Positions 24,887 to 32,860 of a DNA stretch of 64,000 bases are shown here, in pieces. Under the pieces are notes generated by a model. That model saw nothing but the letters and a program-made list of their open reading frames with translations. It was not told the DNA's origin and made no database searches. Within the stretch, counting starts at the first letter, position 1; every line of letters starts with the position of its first letter. The position numbers were made by a program, and so were the translations under genes. This stretch comes from Paenibacillus humicus NBRC 102415 (GTDB taxonomy: Bacteria > Bacillota > Bacilli > Paenibacillales > Paenibacillaceae): positions 124,001 to 188,000 of the forward strand of contig NZ_BIMD01000003.1 in assembly GCF_004000905.1 (NCBI RefSeq), given 5' to 3'.

Positions 24887-26599
24887 CTATATACTGAGCT
24901 GCAGCTGCCCCGCCTGCTCCGCTGCGTACCGCTCGAACGCCAGCACCTTTCCGGAGCCGACGCAGAGCTCGGGGAGGTTGGCGCGGACAAGCGCCGTCGC
25001 CAGCGGCGGGCATACCGAGTTGCCACAGCGGGCGACCTGAGCGGATTTGGGTACTGCCTTGCCGTCCGCGTACTTGTCGATGATGTAGCTGGCCGGGAAG
25101 CCCTGCGCCGCGAAGAGCTCGTGCGGCTCCAGCATCCGCATGCCGATGTCGACGATCTGATAGTCGACTCCCGCGATTGTGACCAGCCCAAACCGCTCCT
25201 TGGTCGTTACCGTGTGCAGCGGATCCGTCAGCATCTGGCCGTTATCTGCGCTGCCGTAATATTTGAGGAGGAAGGCCCGAACCTCACCGACGTGCATGCC
25301 GCCGGCCGTGATGGTCGGCATCGGTTCTGTGACCGGCTGGCCGTCCGCGCATGTGCCGCGCAGTTTGATAAGATGACTTGTGACAAGCGATGACTTGCCA
25401 CCGCCGCCCGCCGTGACTGTCCCGACTGGCTCCTCGGCGGCGCTGCCGACCGATTGTCCGAAATGTCGGGCGATGTGAGCAGTAACGAGTGAATTGTAAT
25501 CCTTGGTCGTTACGGTTGGTAGGGGCTCTTCCATCTCGACACCCGCGCCGGAGTAATTGCCGCCATAGTGCTTGGCAATGAACGCCGTTACCAAGCCCAG
25601 CGCATGGGCTGCGCCTGCGGGCCGCGCCGATCCAGCGCCGGACGTGACAGTGTGCAATGGCTCGACCGCGCTATGTCCGGTCGCCCCGCCGCGGAACTTG
25701 GTGATGTGAGCTGCCGCAAGAGCGAACTTATTGCCGCCGGCCGTTACCGTGCCAATTGGCTTGTTGAGGTCGAGTACGCGGCGCCCCTCCGGATCTCCGT
25801 AGCCCATCTGAATCAGCGCGTATGGAGCGATGAAGGGTCTCTCCGCGTCGATGACGAACCGCTGAATGCCGCGAGCTATCCGGCGCTCGGTGTTATCCGC
25901 CAGCGGCTTGGAGCGCCCGAAGATGCTCTTGCAAGGGATCGACCAATCGATGATCTCCGCCGCCGTGCGCCAGGGGAGCAGCCGCCCGGACTTGACCGCC
26001 TCGCTCTCCGGGTCCCCGTGTGTCGGCTCTGGCCACTCGATCGGGCGGCCGTCACAGCGCGCCGCCAGGAATAGCCGCTTGCGAATCGTCGGCGCGCCAT
26101 AGTCGCAAGCCCGCAGCTCCCGCCAGTCCACCTTGTAACCGAGCCGGCGAAGTGCATTGACGAAGCAGTTAAACGTCCGGCCCTTTTGCTTGGGATCCGG
26201 GTAACCGTCTTTCAGCAGCGGCCCCCACGTCTTGAACTCCTCGACATTCTCGAGCATGATGACCCGCGGCTTGACGGTCGCCGCCCAGCGCACCGCGACC
26301 CAAGCGAGCCCGCGGATATTCTTTTGAACCGGCTTGCCGCCTTTGGCCTTCGAGAAGTGCTTGCAGTCCGGGGAGAGCCAAACTAGCCCGACCGGACGCC
26401 CTGCAGCGACCTCCCGCGGATCCACTTCCCAGACCGACTCGCAATAGTGCTTCGACTCCGGATGGTTGGCCTCGTGCATAGCGATCGCGTCCGGGTCGTG
26501 GTTGATGGCCACATCTACGCTGCGGCCGATGGCGATTTCGATGCCAGTGCTTGCCCCGCCGCCGCCGGCGAAGTTGTCGATGATGAGTTCCGGCGTCAT
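24887..26599 (-). CDS. Phage C5-cytosine DNA methyltransferase with repeated target domain
   Basis: 570 aa from ATG 26599 (TAATG overlap with mazG). Motif I is FAGGGGAS at residues 10-17. Catalytic C79 lies in SPDCKHFS (a PC-type motif IV with D before C), and ENVEE is at about 117-121. Between residues 280 and 490 a segment of about 40 residues recurs five to six times (EP-x-x-TVT ... L-V-T-A-x-I-x-K ... YG). The C-terminal motifs end with AQGFPASY and CGNSVCPP. No endonuclease gene is beside it, so it probably protects phage DNA from host restriction. Confidence 0.9.
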   Translation of the reverse strand: MTPELIIDNFAGGGGASTGIEIAIGRSVDVAINHDPDAIAMHEANHPESKHYCESVWEVDPREVAAGRPVGLVWLSPDCKHFSKAKGGKPVQKNIRGLAWVAVRWAATVKPRVIMLENVEEFKTWGPLLKDGYPDPKQKGRTFNCFVNALRRLGYKVDWRELRACDYGAPTIRKRLFLAARCDGRPIEWPEPTHGDPESEAVKSGRLLPWRTAAEIIDWSIPCKSIFGRSKPLADNTERRIARGIQRFVIDAERPFIAPYALIQMGYGDPEGRRVLDLNKPIGTVTAGGNKFALAAAHITKFRGGATGHSAVEPLHTVTSGAGSARPAGAAHALGLVTAFIAKHYGGNYSGAGVEMEEPLPTVTTKDYNSLVTAHIARHFGQSVGSAAEEPVGTVTAGGGGKSSLVTSHLIKLRGTCADGQPVTEPMPTITAGGMHVGEVRAFLLKYYGSADNGQMLTDPLHTVTTKERFGLVTIAGVDYQIVDIGMRMLEPHELFAAQGFPASYIIDKYADGKAVPKSAQVARCGNSVCPPLATALVRANLPELCVGSGKVLAFERYAAEQAGQLQLSI

Positions 26600-26976
26600 T
26601 AGAGCACCTTGCCGCCGTGCCGGACCGGCCGGGTGGCGTTGTAGGCCATCTTTTCCGCAATGGCCGTCTCCAGGTCGATGCCGTACCGGCCCGCGGCGTC
26701 GAAGACCCGAATGACGATGTCGGCCATCTCGGACGGGATGCCGCAAGGCTTGTCGCCGTTCTCGTACCAGACCTCAGTCGGCTGCTTGCCTACGCGGAAG
26801 TCCTCCAGCGCCTCGGATGCCTCGCTGTGGATGAGTGCGATGACTTCGCCGAAGCTGCGCTCCTCGGCCCACCAGCCCTTGGCTACGGCGTTGGCGTGAG
26901 CTGCGTTAACCAGATCGTTGATGCGGGCCGGGGCTGCTCCCTCCGGCAGTGGTACGGTTTTGATTGGCTTGGTCAT
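26599..26976 (-). CDS. MazG-like nucleotide pyrophosphohydrolase
   Basis: 125 aa. The all-alpha NTPase signature is visible: ALIHSEASEALEDFR (the metal-binding E-x-x-E pattern), then GIPSEMADIVIRVFDAAGRY and EKMAYNATRPVRHGGK. It should hydrolyse unwanted nucleotides and may tune nucleotide pools during phage replication. It is tightly packed between a zinc micro-protein and the methyltransferase. Confidence 0.85.
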   Translation of the reverse strand: MTKPIKTVPLPEGAAPARINDLVNAAHANAVAKGWWAEERSFGEVIALIHSEASEALEDFRVGKQPTEVWYENGDKPCGIPSEMADIVIRVFDAAGRYGIDLETAIAEKMAYNATRPVRHGGKVL

Positions 26977-26978
26977 AT

Positions 26979-27116
26979 CTATCGCTCCTCAAAATTGGAT
27001 TGATCCGTAAGTTCTCCAATGCATTTCAGACAGACATCTCGATCGTTCCACCGCCGCAGTTGCTTTCCAGCTCGGCCGCAGCACTCACAGCGAGCAAGGG
27101 TAATTATCTGGGTCAT
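26979..27116 (-). CDS. Small two-CxxC zinc-finger-like protein (45 aa)
   Basis: ATG 27116 overlaps the stop of the DUF3310 gene (ATGA). The protein begins MTQIITLARCECCGRAGKQL and continues to a second CLKC pair, the layout of a treble-clef zinc finger. Its stop is 2 nt before the mazG start, with GAGGAG overlapping its end to serve mazG. Confidence 0.65.
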   Translation of the reverse strand: MTQIITLARCECCGRAGKQLRRWNDRDVCLKCIGELTDQSNFEER

Positions 27117-27838
27117 AGCTGTTTATTCCCTGCAGCCAGATGTTCCAGCAGCCTGTTGATATGCCAGCGGGCTTTTTCGAGATCCTGGGCGCCGCCTTTG
27201 TCCTTCCAGCGGAAGAGATATTTCAGGGCCGATGCGGTATTGACTGCCTCTGCCCCGCTGAGGCTGATCGTTGCGGCCTCCATGACGTCGATGGCTTCAA
27301 TGCCGCCCTTGTTGTAGTGGGCCGGATGGTCGACCATGCTGGCTTTTGGCGAATCGGGAGCAGCGTTAGGCTTGGGCTCTGATGGGGCAGGTGCGGGATT
27401 AACTGCTTGCGGTGGTGCTTCTGCGACCGCTGGCTCTGCAGGAGGGCTTGGGTCTGACACGAGCTGCCTAACTGCGGCCTGATGCGGCTGTGACGGCACG
27501 TGCAAAGGCGCTGCCTTCGGCTCCGCAATGTCCCAGCGATCCAAATATGCTTTAAGATTGTTGGTCGTAATACCAACCTTCGCGGCTATGTCCTTATTGT
27601 CGAAACCAGCGCTTTTTAGCCGCAGGTATTCCTCTTTCGTGATCTTCGCGGGCCTTGCCAATGGAATTTCCTCCTTCACATCTCTTTGCGGAGCCCTACC
27701 TGGGCCACGCCATTTCCTAGTCATCCGGTCAGGCCGCCCCATGCTGGCCATCTCTTCAGGTGTCATTTTACGGGTAGTGATCGGGCCGGCTCCGGCAGCA
27801 GATAGCTCTCGGCTCTTGCTTGGGATCGGCGTACCCAT
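27113..27838 (-). CDS. DUF3310-domain protein with N-terminal HTH-like region
   Basis: 241 aa. The C-terminal 70 residues match DUF3310 (VDHPAHYNKGGIEAIDVMEA ... ALKYLFRWKDKGGAQDLEKA). The N-terminal part (ITKEEYLRLKSAGFDNKDIA, then AKVGITTNNLKAYLDRW) looks like a helix-turn-helix of the resolvase/sigma-70 region 4 type. A linker of about 60 residues rich in Pro and Ala joins them. The domain is common in phages and often near nucleotide enzymes; the role is unknown. Confidence 0.75.
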   Translation of the reverse strand: MGTPIPSKSRELSAAGAGPITTRKMTPEEMASMGRPDRMTRKWRGPGRAPQRDVKEEIPLARPAKITKEEYLRLKSAGFDNKDIAAKVGITTNNLKAYLDRWDIAEPKAAPLHVPSQPHQAAVRQLVSDPSPPAEPAVAEAPPQAVNPAPAPSEPKPNAAPDSPKASMVDHPAHYNKGGIEAIDVMEAATISLSGAEAVNTASALKYLFRWKDKGGAQDLEKARWHINRLLEHLAAGNKQL

Positions 27839-28260
27839 TACCAGCCCGACTCCTTCTGAGCTTCGCTCTTGGGTTTGCGGCGCCGATCACTCCTGAGTCC
27901 CAGCTGCTTTAGCCGAACCGATAGGGCCGACTCGCTCAGATGGTACTTGGTCGCCATCTGCTTGTTGCTGAGCCCCCGCTTGATGTCCAACTCCAGCAGC
28001 TCGCGGGTCGGCTTGATCTCAGGAGAGCGGCGGCCATCGTTATTTACCGGAGGCGTTTTAAATACTCGCGGCTCAACTTTTTCATATGGGATTCCACGCT
28101 CCGCCGCAGTGGGGATGAGATGGTACTTCCCTTCCCTGGCCCATTGCAACTCCTGCTCATTGAGTCGGTAAGGGGCGATGCCGCTGGAGCCTTGAACCGG
28201 GCGCTTGTCATGTTGCGGCAACGGCGTGTGCTTGTTGATGTTCAGCATGATGTCATTCAT
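27838..28260 (-). CDS. HTH-domain phage protein
   Basis: 140 aa. A helix-turn-helix is plausible at residues 90-122 (ELDIKRGLSNKQMATKYHLS, then ESALSVRLKQLGLRS), followed by a basic tail. The start of the next gene overlaps its stop by one base. It may bind DNA like the related helix-turn-helix in the following gene. Confidence 0.55.
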   Translation of the reverse strand: MNDIMLNINKHTPLPQHDKRPVQGSSGIAPYRLNEQELQWAREGKYHLIPTAAERGIPYEKVEPRVFKTPPVNNDGRRSPEIKPTRELLELDIKRGLSNKQMATKYHLSESALSVRLKQLGLRSDRRRKPKSEAQKESGW

Positions 28261-28430
28261 CCGGACCTCCTCCTTCTCACCTTGATCTGCTGCTGCGGCC
28301 AGTAGATTCGGTCCCGGCGTAGAATCTCCGCTCTTGCAAGCCCACGGAACATGGGATGTGCTTCCTTGTCACGGTAGGCGATATCGTAGAGTTGGCCGAG
28401 CGAAGCTTTTCGGAAATTGGGGTAAACCAT
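28257..28430 (-). CDS. Small basic phage protein (57 aa)
   Basis: From ATG 28430 with GAGGAGGGG just upstream. The same frame is open to 28508 but has no ribosome site there. It begins MVYPNFRKASLGQLYDIAYR and ends in a run of arginines. No domain recognised. Confidence 0.6.
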   Translation of the reverse strand: MVYPNFRKASLGQLYDIAYRDKEAHPMFRGLARAEILRRDRIYWPQQQIKVRRRRSG

Positions 28431-28508
28431 ACTTCCCCTCCTCAAAATGAGAACGCTCGTTTGGTCAAATGGGCGTAAGAGGCCCCTGCCGAGCGGGACG
28501 CGCGGCAT

Positions 28509-29039
28509 TTATGCTTTATTTGCTTTTTTCTCTTCTCGCTTTTTCAGGTTGTATTCTTCGATCGTTATCCAGCCGCCAAATTTCTTACAGTACTTCATCA
28601 CGAGCAACGGCGGGAGATCACGGTTGATATAATCAAAGAGTTTTCTTTTGATCGGAAACTTTTGATCTTCGGCGCCCTTTACGTCAATAAGCAGGACCTT
28701 TCCGCTAAAGTAGGTGACCTTGAAATCGGGCGTGTACGTTACGGCCATGTGCTTGATGCCTTCTTTTTCAAACTTCGGAACGAGTGTATATTTAGGCTGG
28801 AACTCCACTAGGATCGATTGATCTTTGACCATAGGAAGCAGCTGATCACGGTAGTATCTGGCCTCAAGTCCGGAGTCAAATAGCAACTGCCCTTCTTTCA
28901 AGCCCTTCTCCTTCAACATTTTCACTTCTGGAAGGGTTAACAAAGTAATGAATCCGTCTGTATCAAGTAGGGCTTTTCGGGAGTTATACTTGCTGGCCGC
29001 TGATTCTTCAGACTGTTCTTTTTTCTTTACAAACCTCAT
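28509..29039 (-). CDS. DUF1064-like PD-(D/E)xK nuclease-fold phage protein
   Basis: 176 aa. The pattern SGLEARYYRDQL ... VEFQPKYTLVPKFEKEGIKH ... VTYTPDFKV ... KVLLIDVKG fits a PD-(D/E)xK nuclease core (E in LEARYY, D in PDF, D-x-K in DVK). DUF1064 proteins are common in Firmicute phage early regions and may resolve or trim replication intermediates. The activity is inferred. The start overlaps the stop of a 50-aa gene. Confidence 0.75.
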   Translation of the reverse strand: MRFVKKKEQSEESAASKYNSRKALLDTDGFITLLTLPEVKMLKEKGLKEGQLLFDSGLEARYYRDQLLPMVKDQSILVEFQPKYTLVPKFEKEGIKHMAVTYTPDFKVTYFSGKVLLIDVKGAEDQKFPIKRKLFDYINRDLPPLLVMKYCKKFGGWITIEEYNLKKREEKKANKA

Positions 29040-29188
29040 TTCCGTTTCCCCTTCCGTTTGCCAAACATCAGCATCCGCTGTATATCAACCAGCAGGTAAA
29101 CCTCGCCGATGATCCGGCCCTTTTCGTCGTATATGAATTCCCATGGATCGCCTTGCATGATTGGGTCGATTCTAGCCATGTCCGGCAT
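29036..29188 (-). CDS. Small hypothetical protein (50 aa)
   Basis: From ATG 29188 with GAGGAG directly upstream (an alternative ATG lies 9 nt inside). It begins MPDMARIDPIMQGDPWEFIY and ends in a lysine-rich tail (FGKRKGKRK). It lies between dnaB and the DUF1064 gene with an ATGA overlap. No family recognised. Confidence 0.6.
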   Translation of the reverse strand: MPDMARIDPIMQGDPWEFIYDEKGRIIGEVYLLVDIQRMLMFGKRKGKRK

Positions 29189-29193
29189 TCTCC

Positions 29194-30591
29194 TCACCAA
29201 TTGGGATCATGATCTTCAGGCACGGTTTGCCGATCGAGATTGACCATCTTCCCGTAGTTTTTCAGGAACGCCAGCTCCACCGTACCAACCGGGCCGTTCC
29301 GCTGCTTGGCAATGATGATCTCGATGATGTTCTTCTTATCGCTGTCCTGCTTTTTGTAATAGTCATCCCGGTACAAGAAGGCGACAATGTCCGCGTCTTG
29401 CTCAATTGATCCGGATTCACGCAGGTCGCTCATCATCGGCCGCTTGTCCTGGCGCTGCTCAACACCGCGGCTCAGTTGGGAGAGAGCAATGACCGGTACG
29501 TCGAGCTCGCGGGCGATCTGCTTGAGCGTCCGGGAGATGTCGGAGACCTCTTGTTGCCGGTTGGATAGACCACCGCTGCCCATGCCCTGGATCAGCTGTA
29601 GGTAGTCGATAAGAATGAGGCCGAGACCGTGTTCTTTCTTCAACTGCCGGCACTTGTTCCGGATCTCACGGACCGTGATGCCTGGAGTGTCGTCGATGAA
29701 AATGCGAGCCTGAGAGAGAACTCCGACGGCAAAGCCCATACGTTCCCAATCGTCACCCTCGAACAGGCCGGTCTTGAGCTTCTCAGCGTCCATGTTGGAT
29801 TGGGACGATATCATCCGAGCCGTCAGCTGCTTGGCTGACATTTCCAGACTGAAGATGGCGACCGTCTCCTTGGCCTTCACGCCGACGTGCTGGGCAATAT
29901 TGAGCGCCAATGCTGTTTTACCTACCGATGGCCGCGCCGCAACGATGATCAGGTCCTGTTTCTGCAAGCCTGCCGTCATCTTGTCCAGATCGGTGAAGCC
30001 AGTCGGCGTCCCGGTAATGCCGCGGTTGTTATTCCGGTTGTTATAGCGCTCTTCGGACTCCTCCCATACTTGCCCTAATGCTTGTTTCATGGTCGTGAAC
30101 GGTCGCTCCTGGACCGCTTCTTCTGTCAGCTTGCTGATCTTCTTTTCTGCCGCCGCCGCGAATTGAGCAACGTCCTGCCCACTTGTCGCCAGCTTCAACA
30201 GCTCCCGAGCGATCTCAATCGCTTCACGCTGCATGTACTTCTCATTCACACGGTCGGCGTAGTAGCCGGCATTGCTGGCAGTCGGCACGGTGCTGGCCAT
30301 CTGCGCGATCTTGTTCACGCCGCCGACATCATCAAGCTCCTCTTTGTCCTGCAGCAAGGAAACGAGGGTAAGCATGTCGATCGGGTGTCCGTTCTTCGCC
30401 AATTCGCCCATTGCCCGGAAGATCCGCTTGTGCTCGTCGTGGAAGAACTTGCCCGGCCCCAACTTGGCGCTGACGACATCATATGCAGCAGGATCAATCA
30501 GGACGGAGCCGATGACCGCCATCTCGGCGTCGGAATCCCGGGGGGTGTTATCCTCGTAATCCGGCGGGAAGGGATAATCTTGTTCATTCAT
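29194..30591 (-). CDS. dnaB: Phage replicative DNA helicase (DnaB family)
   Basis: 465 aa. It has an N-terminal DnaB domain (DAEMAVIGSVLIDPAAYDVV). The RecA-like core has Walker A ARPSVGKTAL at 219-228, Walker B LGLILIDYLQLIQG, and the RGVEQRQDKRPMMSDLRESG motif. Length and order are those of DnaB. It unwinds DNA at the phage replication fork and should be loaded by the product of the overlapping upstream gene. Confidence 0.95.
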   Translation of the reverse strand: MNEQDYPFPPDYEDNTPRDSDAEMAVIGSVLIDPAAYDVVSAKLGPGKFFHDEHKRIFRAMGELAKNGHPIDMLTLVSLLQDKEELDDVGGVNKIAQMASTVPTASNAGYYADRVNEKYMQREAIEIARELLKLATSGQDVAQFAAAAEKKISKLTEEAVQERPFTTMKQALGQVWEESEERYNNRNNNRGITGTPTGFTDLDKMTAGLQKQDLIIVAARPSVGKTALALNIAQHVGVKAKETVAIFSLEMSAKQLTARMISSQSNMDAEKLKTGLFEGDDWERMGFAVGVLSQARIFIDDTPGITVREIRNKCRQLKKEHGLGLILIDYLQLIQGMGSGGLSNRQQEVSDISRTLKQIARELDVPVIALSQLSRGVEQRQDKRPMMSDLRESGSIEQDADIVAFLYRDDYYKKQDSDKKNIIEIIIAKQRNGPVGTVELAFLKNYGKMVNLDRQTVPEDHDPNW

Positions 30592-30934
30592 GGCTGTTGC
30601 CCTCCAATTCCCGTTTCACTCGCTGCCAGTATCCGTCCGGCGGCGGCGTGTCATCTCGCTCCCAGGCAGAGAGCAGCTTCAGGTGCATGGCAGCCTTCAA
30701 TCGCATGACCTCCCCGGTGGTGTGTTCGTAAGGATCTGAGCGGACGATATCCGCGATGACCGGGAAGAAGCGGCTCGATCTGATATGATCATCTAGATTG
30801 CCGATTGCCCTTTGGAAGGGGACGCCTGCGAGATGCTCAATCCAGACCGCGATCGTCTCGTCTTCCAACTCCAGCTGGCTCGGGTAAGCTGCTGATGCCT
30901 TGTACAGGATGAATTTCGCTTCTTGCTCGGTCAT
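30584..30934 (-). CDS. Helicase loader/inhibitor, G39P-like
   Basis: 116 aa from ATG 30934 (GGGAGGTG 6 nt upstream). The sequence (EQEAKFILYKASAAYPSQLE, then TIAVWIEHLAGVPFQRAIGN, then RFFPVIADI) matches the phage replicative-helicase loader family typified by SPP1 G39P. It lies between initiator and helicase, as expected, overlaps dnaB by 8 nt, and overlaps the 3' end of the initiator gene by 98 nt. Confidence 0.78.
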   Translation of the reverse strand: MTEQEAKFILYKASAAYPSQLELEDETIAVWIEHLAGVPFQRAIGNLDDHIRSSRFFPVIADIVRSDPYEHTTGEVMRLKAAMHLKLLSAWERDDTPPPDGYWQRVKRELEGNSHE

Positions 30935-31784
30935 GAGAGACACCTCCCATCAGGCGATCCTTGTTCTTGGAAAGCTTGGACTGCCGGGCCGGCGCTGCCG
31001 GAAGCTGTTGTAAGAGACCTTCTGGATCAACGACGCTGTAATCTTCAAATCTTTTTTGGTTAAGGTAGGTTGAAGGATGAGGGATATAGGACGTTTGGGT
31101 TTTCAACAACTTGTGAGTCTCAGCAAAGTTCTGTGTATGAAGGATGACAATGATCGGGTCGAAGTCGGGTTCTTTCTGTAGCTTCTTCCATGCTTTCAAA
31201 GCAGCTGCTTTAGATATCCGTCTGGGGTAGGTTTCATAGAACAAAGTAAAGGGGTCTACATTTTCTTTAAATACTTTCTTTAAAAGAATATCTTTATTTA
31301 GGGGCAGTATCGTTCCCCTCAAAGTAGCTACTTGAGGGGCAGTATCGTTCCCCTCAGGAGGGGCAGTATACTTCCCCTCAAAGTAGCTTGATTCGTCTTG
31401 GTGAGGGGCAGTATCGTTCCCCTCATCAAAGTTCAATTCTTCCACTTGATCACCGCCGTCCTTCTGGATAGTCCACTGCTTATACCGTTTGTTAAAAGCC
31501 AGCTTCCGAGCTGTCGTTCTCGTCTCGTGTTTGGTCACTATCAGGACATTCGCTTTTATCAAGGCGGCGAGTTCCTTTTTGACTGTCCTTTCCGAAAGGC
31601 CTGTTGCCTTCTTAAGGTAGGAGATCGAAAATTCGTGATCCTTCCGGTTGTATCCATAGGTCAGTCTCCATATCCGCATCAGCAGCCGGGACTGAGCTCC
31701 GTTAAAAGCGTGCTGAGAAGCTTGCTCGAGGATTACATGAGCAATCGGGGTGTACCCGTTTTCCTTTTGAATGTCGTCGGACAT
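30837..31784 (-). CDS. Phage replication initiator with HTH domain
   Basis: 315 aa. The N-terminal winged helix of phage O/RepA type (YTPIAHVILEQASQHAFNGA, then SYLKKATGLSERTVKKELAA) is followed by a low-complexity region that repeats EGNDTAP/EGKYTAP four times. A C-terminal segment (FYETYPRRISKAAALKAWKK) is typical of phage replication proteins. The repeats are encoded by DNA iterons, so the origin is probably inside this gene, as in lambda O. The last 98 nt overlap the loader gene, a large overlap. Confidence 0.85.
   Translation of the reverse strand: MSDDIQKENGYTPIAHVILEQASQHAFNGAQSRLLMRIWRLTYGYNRKDHEFSISYLKKATGLSERTVKKELAALIKANVLIVTKHETRTTARKLAFNKRYKQWTIQKDGGDQVEELNFDEGNDTAPHQDESSYFEGKYTAPPEGNDTAPQVATLRGTILPLNKDILLKKVFKENVDPFTLFYETYPRRISKAAALKAWKKLQKEPDFDPIIVILHTQNFAETHKLLKTQTSYIPHPSTYLNQKRFEDYSVVDPEGLLQQLPAAPARQSKLSKNKDRLMGGVSHDRARSEIHPVQGISSLPEPAGVGRRDDRGLD
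31258..31424. repeat. Four iterons plus AT-rich stretch: putative phage replication origin
   Basis: Four copies of a 22-bp unit with inverted ends GAGGGG-N10-CCCCTC lie at 31299-31320 (first two bases differ), 31334-31355, 31358-31379 and 31403-31424. The inner ten bases are CAGTATCGTT in three copies and CAGTATACTT in one. AAAGTAGCT follows copies 1 and 3. Immediately to the left (31258-31300) is an AT-rich run suited to DNA unwinding. The block lies in the middle of the initiator gene, as in lambda O and its origin. Confidence 0.8.
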
Positions 31785-31798
31785 CTCACCTCATCCAT

Positions 31799-32116
31799 TC
31801 AAGTTGTTTGATAGAGCTTGTCGATCGCTCGAGCCTTCTCGACTCCATTAAAAGCCGATAATTCGATGATTTGAACCAAGCATCTAAGCCGTAGCTGATC
31901 GTTTTGCTCCTTCAAGGCGTCAGCCTCATCCTCCAGCCGCTTTCTCTCCTTCTGGAGCTGGGCGACATTGTCAGTCAGGCGATCTGCCGCAGCTGTTACC
32001 TCAATGAGTTCCTTATCATAGCTTTCAATCAACTCCGCAACGATTTTATTCGCTGTTGCTGAAAACGGATGATTTCTGCATTGATCCTGAATCTGTTTGA
32101 TTCGTCGCATCTCCAC
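31799..32116 (-). CDS. Coiled-coil phage protein (105 aa)
   Basis: Begins MEMRRIKQIQDQCRNHPFSA. Residues 30-80 form a heptad-rich coiled-coil (VAQLQKERKRLEDEADALKE). It lies between the initiator and the MBL-fold gene. Function unknown. Confidence 0.6.
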   Translation of the reverse strand: MEMRRIKQIQDQCRNHPFSATANKIVAELIESYDKELIEVTAAADRLTDNVAQLQKERKRLEDEADALKEQNDQLRLRCLVQIIELSAFNGVEKARAIDKLYQTT

Positions 32117-32860
32117 TTAAAACACCTCCAGATGATAATGCTTGCCGGCCTGCAGCCCCTTTTGCCGCAGAGCTTTCTTGACGGCACCCTGAGCAAGCGC
32201 CGGCATATTGTTACTGCTCGACATGTGGGTCAGGTAGATCCTCTCGCCGCGGCCCTGAACAAGATGGGCCAGCGCGGCTGCTGCTGCTTGGTTGGATAGA
32301 TGGCCGATGTCGGAGAGGATCCGGGCCTTGGTCGTATCTGGATAATCCCCGTTGACCAGCATGTCCTCGTCGTGGTTGCATTCGAATACGTATTGATGGC
32401 TGTGGGACATGGCATAGAGCATAGCGTCGTCGACCTTGCCGGTATCCATCAGCACGCTGACTTTTTCATGCTGATCGCGGATGACGAAGCCGGTAGGTTC
32501 CATGGCATCGTGATGGACGGGGAATGGCGCGATCGATAAATGGGAAGTGCTGAAAGCGTCGAGGATGATGAAGGATTTGAGGATCTTCCCTGTTTCCAGG
32601 CGGCCGAGCTCCTTAAGAGTGCCCTCACTGGCGTAGACCGGGATTTTGTACTTGTCGGCGAAGGGAAGGCCGCGGGCGTGGTCCTGATGTTCATGTGTCA
32701 CGAAGATAGCTTCGATCTTGGTCGGGTCAATGTCGGCAGCGAGTAGGATTTTCTCGACCTTTGTCTTGGGGAGGCCGCAGTCAATCAAGATGCTGATGGC
32801 ACCATTGCTGATCCAGACGCAGTTGCCGTCAGAGCCGGTAGCGAGGATCTTGATGTCCAT
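32117..32860 (-). CDS. MBL-fold metallo-hydrolase (WalJ/YycJ-like)
   Basis: 247 aa. The metal-binding motif HxHxDH is seen as VTHEHQDHARGL. The N-terminus ILATGSDGNCVWISNGAISI is that of the YycJ/WalJ group, and later ligands include MDTGKVDD and ECNHDEDML. It starts on the last base of the recT stop and belongs to the recombination block. In this position it may act as the nuclease partner of RecT, since no lambda-type or YqaJ exonuclease is seen nearby. That is an inference. Confidence 0.85.
   Translation of the reverse strand: MDIKILATGSDGNCVWISNGAISILIDCGLPKTKVEKILLAADIDPTKIEAIFVTHEHQDHARGLPFADKYKIPVYASEGTLKELGRLETGKILKSFIILDAFSTSHLSIAPFPVHHDAMEPTGFVIRDQHEKVSVLMDTGKVDDAMLYAMSHSHQYVFECNHDEDMLVNGDYPDTTKARILSDIGHLSNQAAAAALAHLVQGRGERIYLTHMSSSNNMPALAQGAVKKALRQKGLQAGKHYHLEVF

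Noticed and set aside
31299-31424. Repeats resembling a small CRISPR array
   Set aside because: The units are inside a coding frame, the spacers are 2-23 bp and irregular, and no cas genes are present. Iterons fit better.
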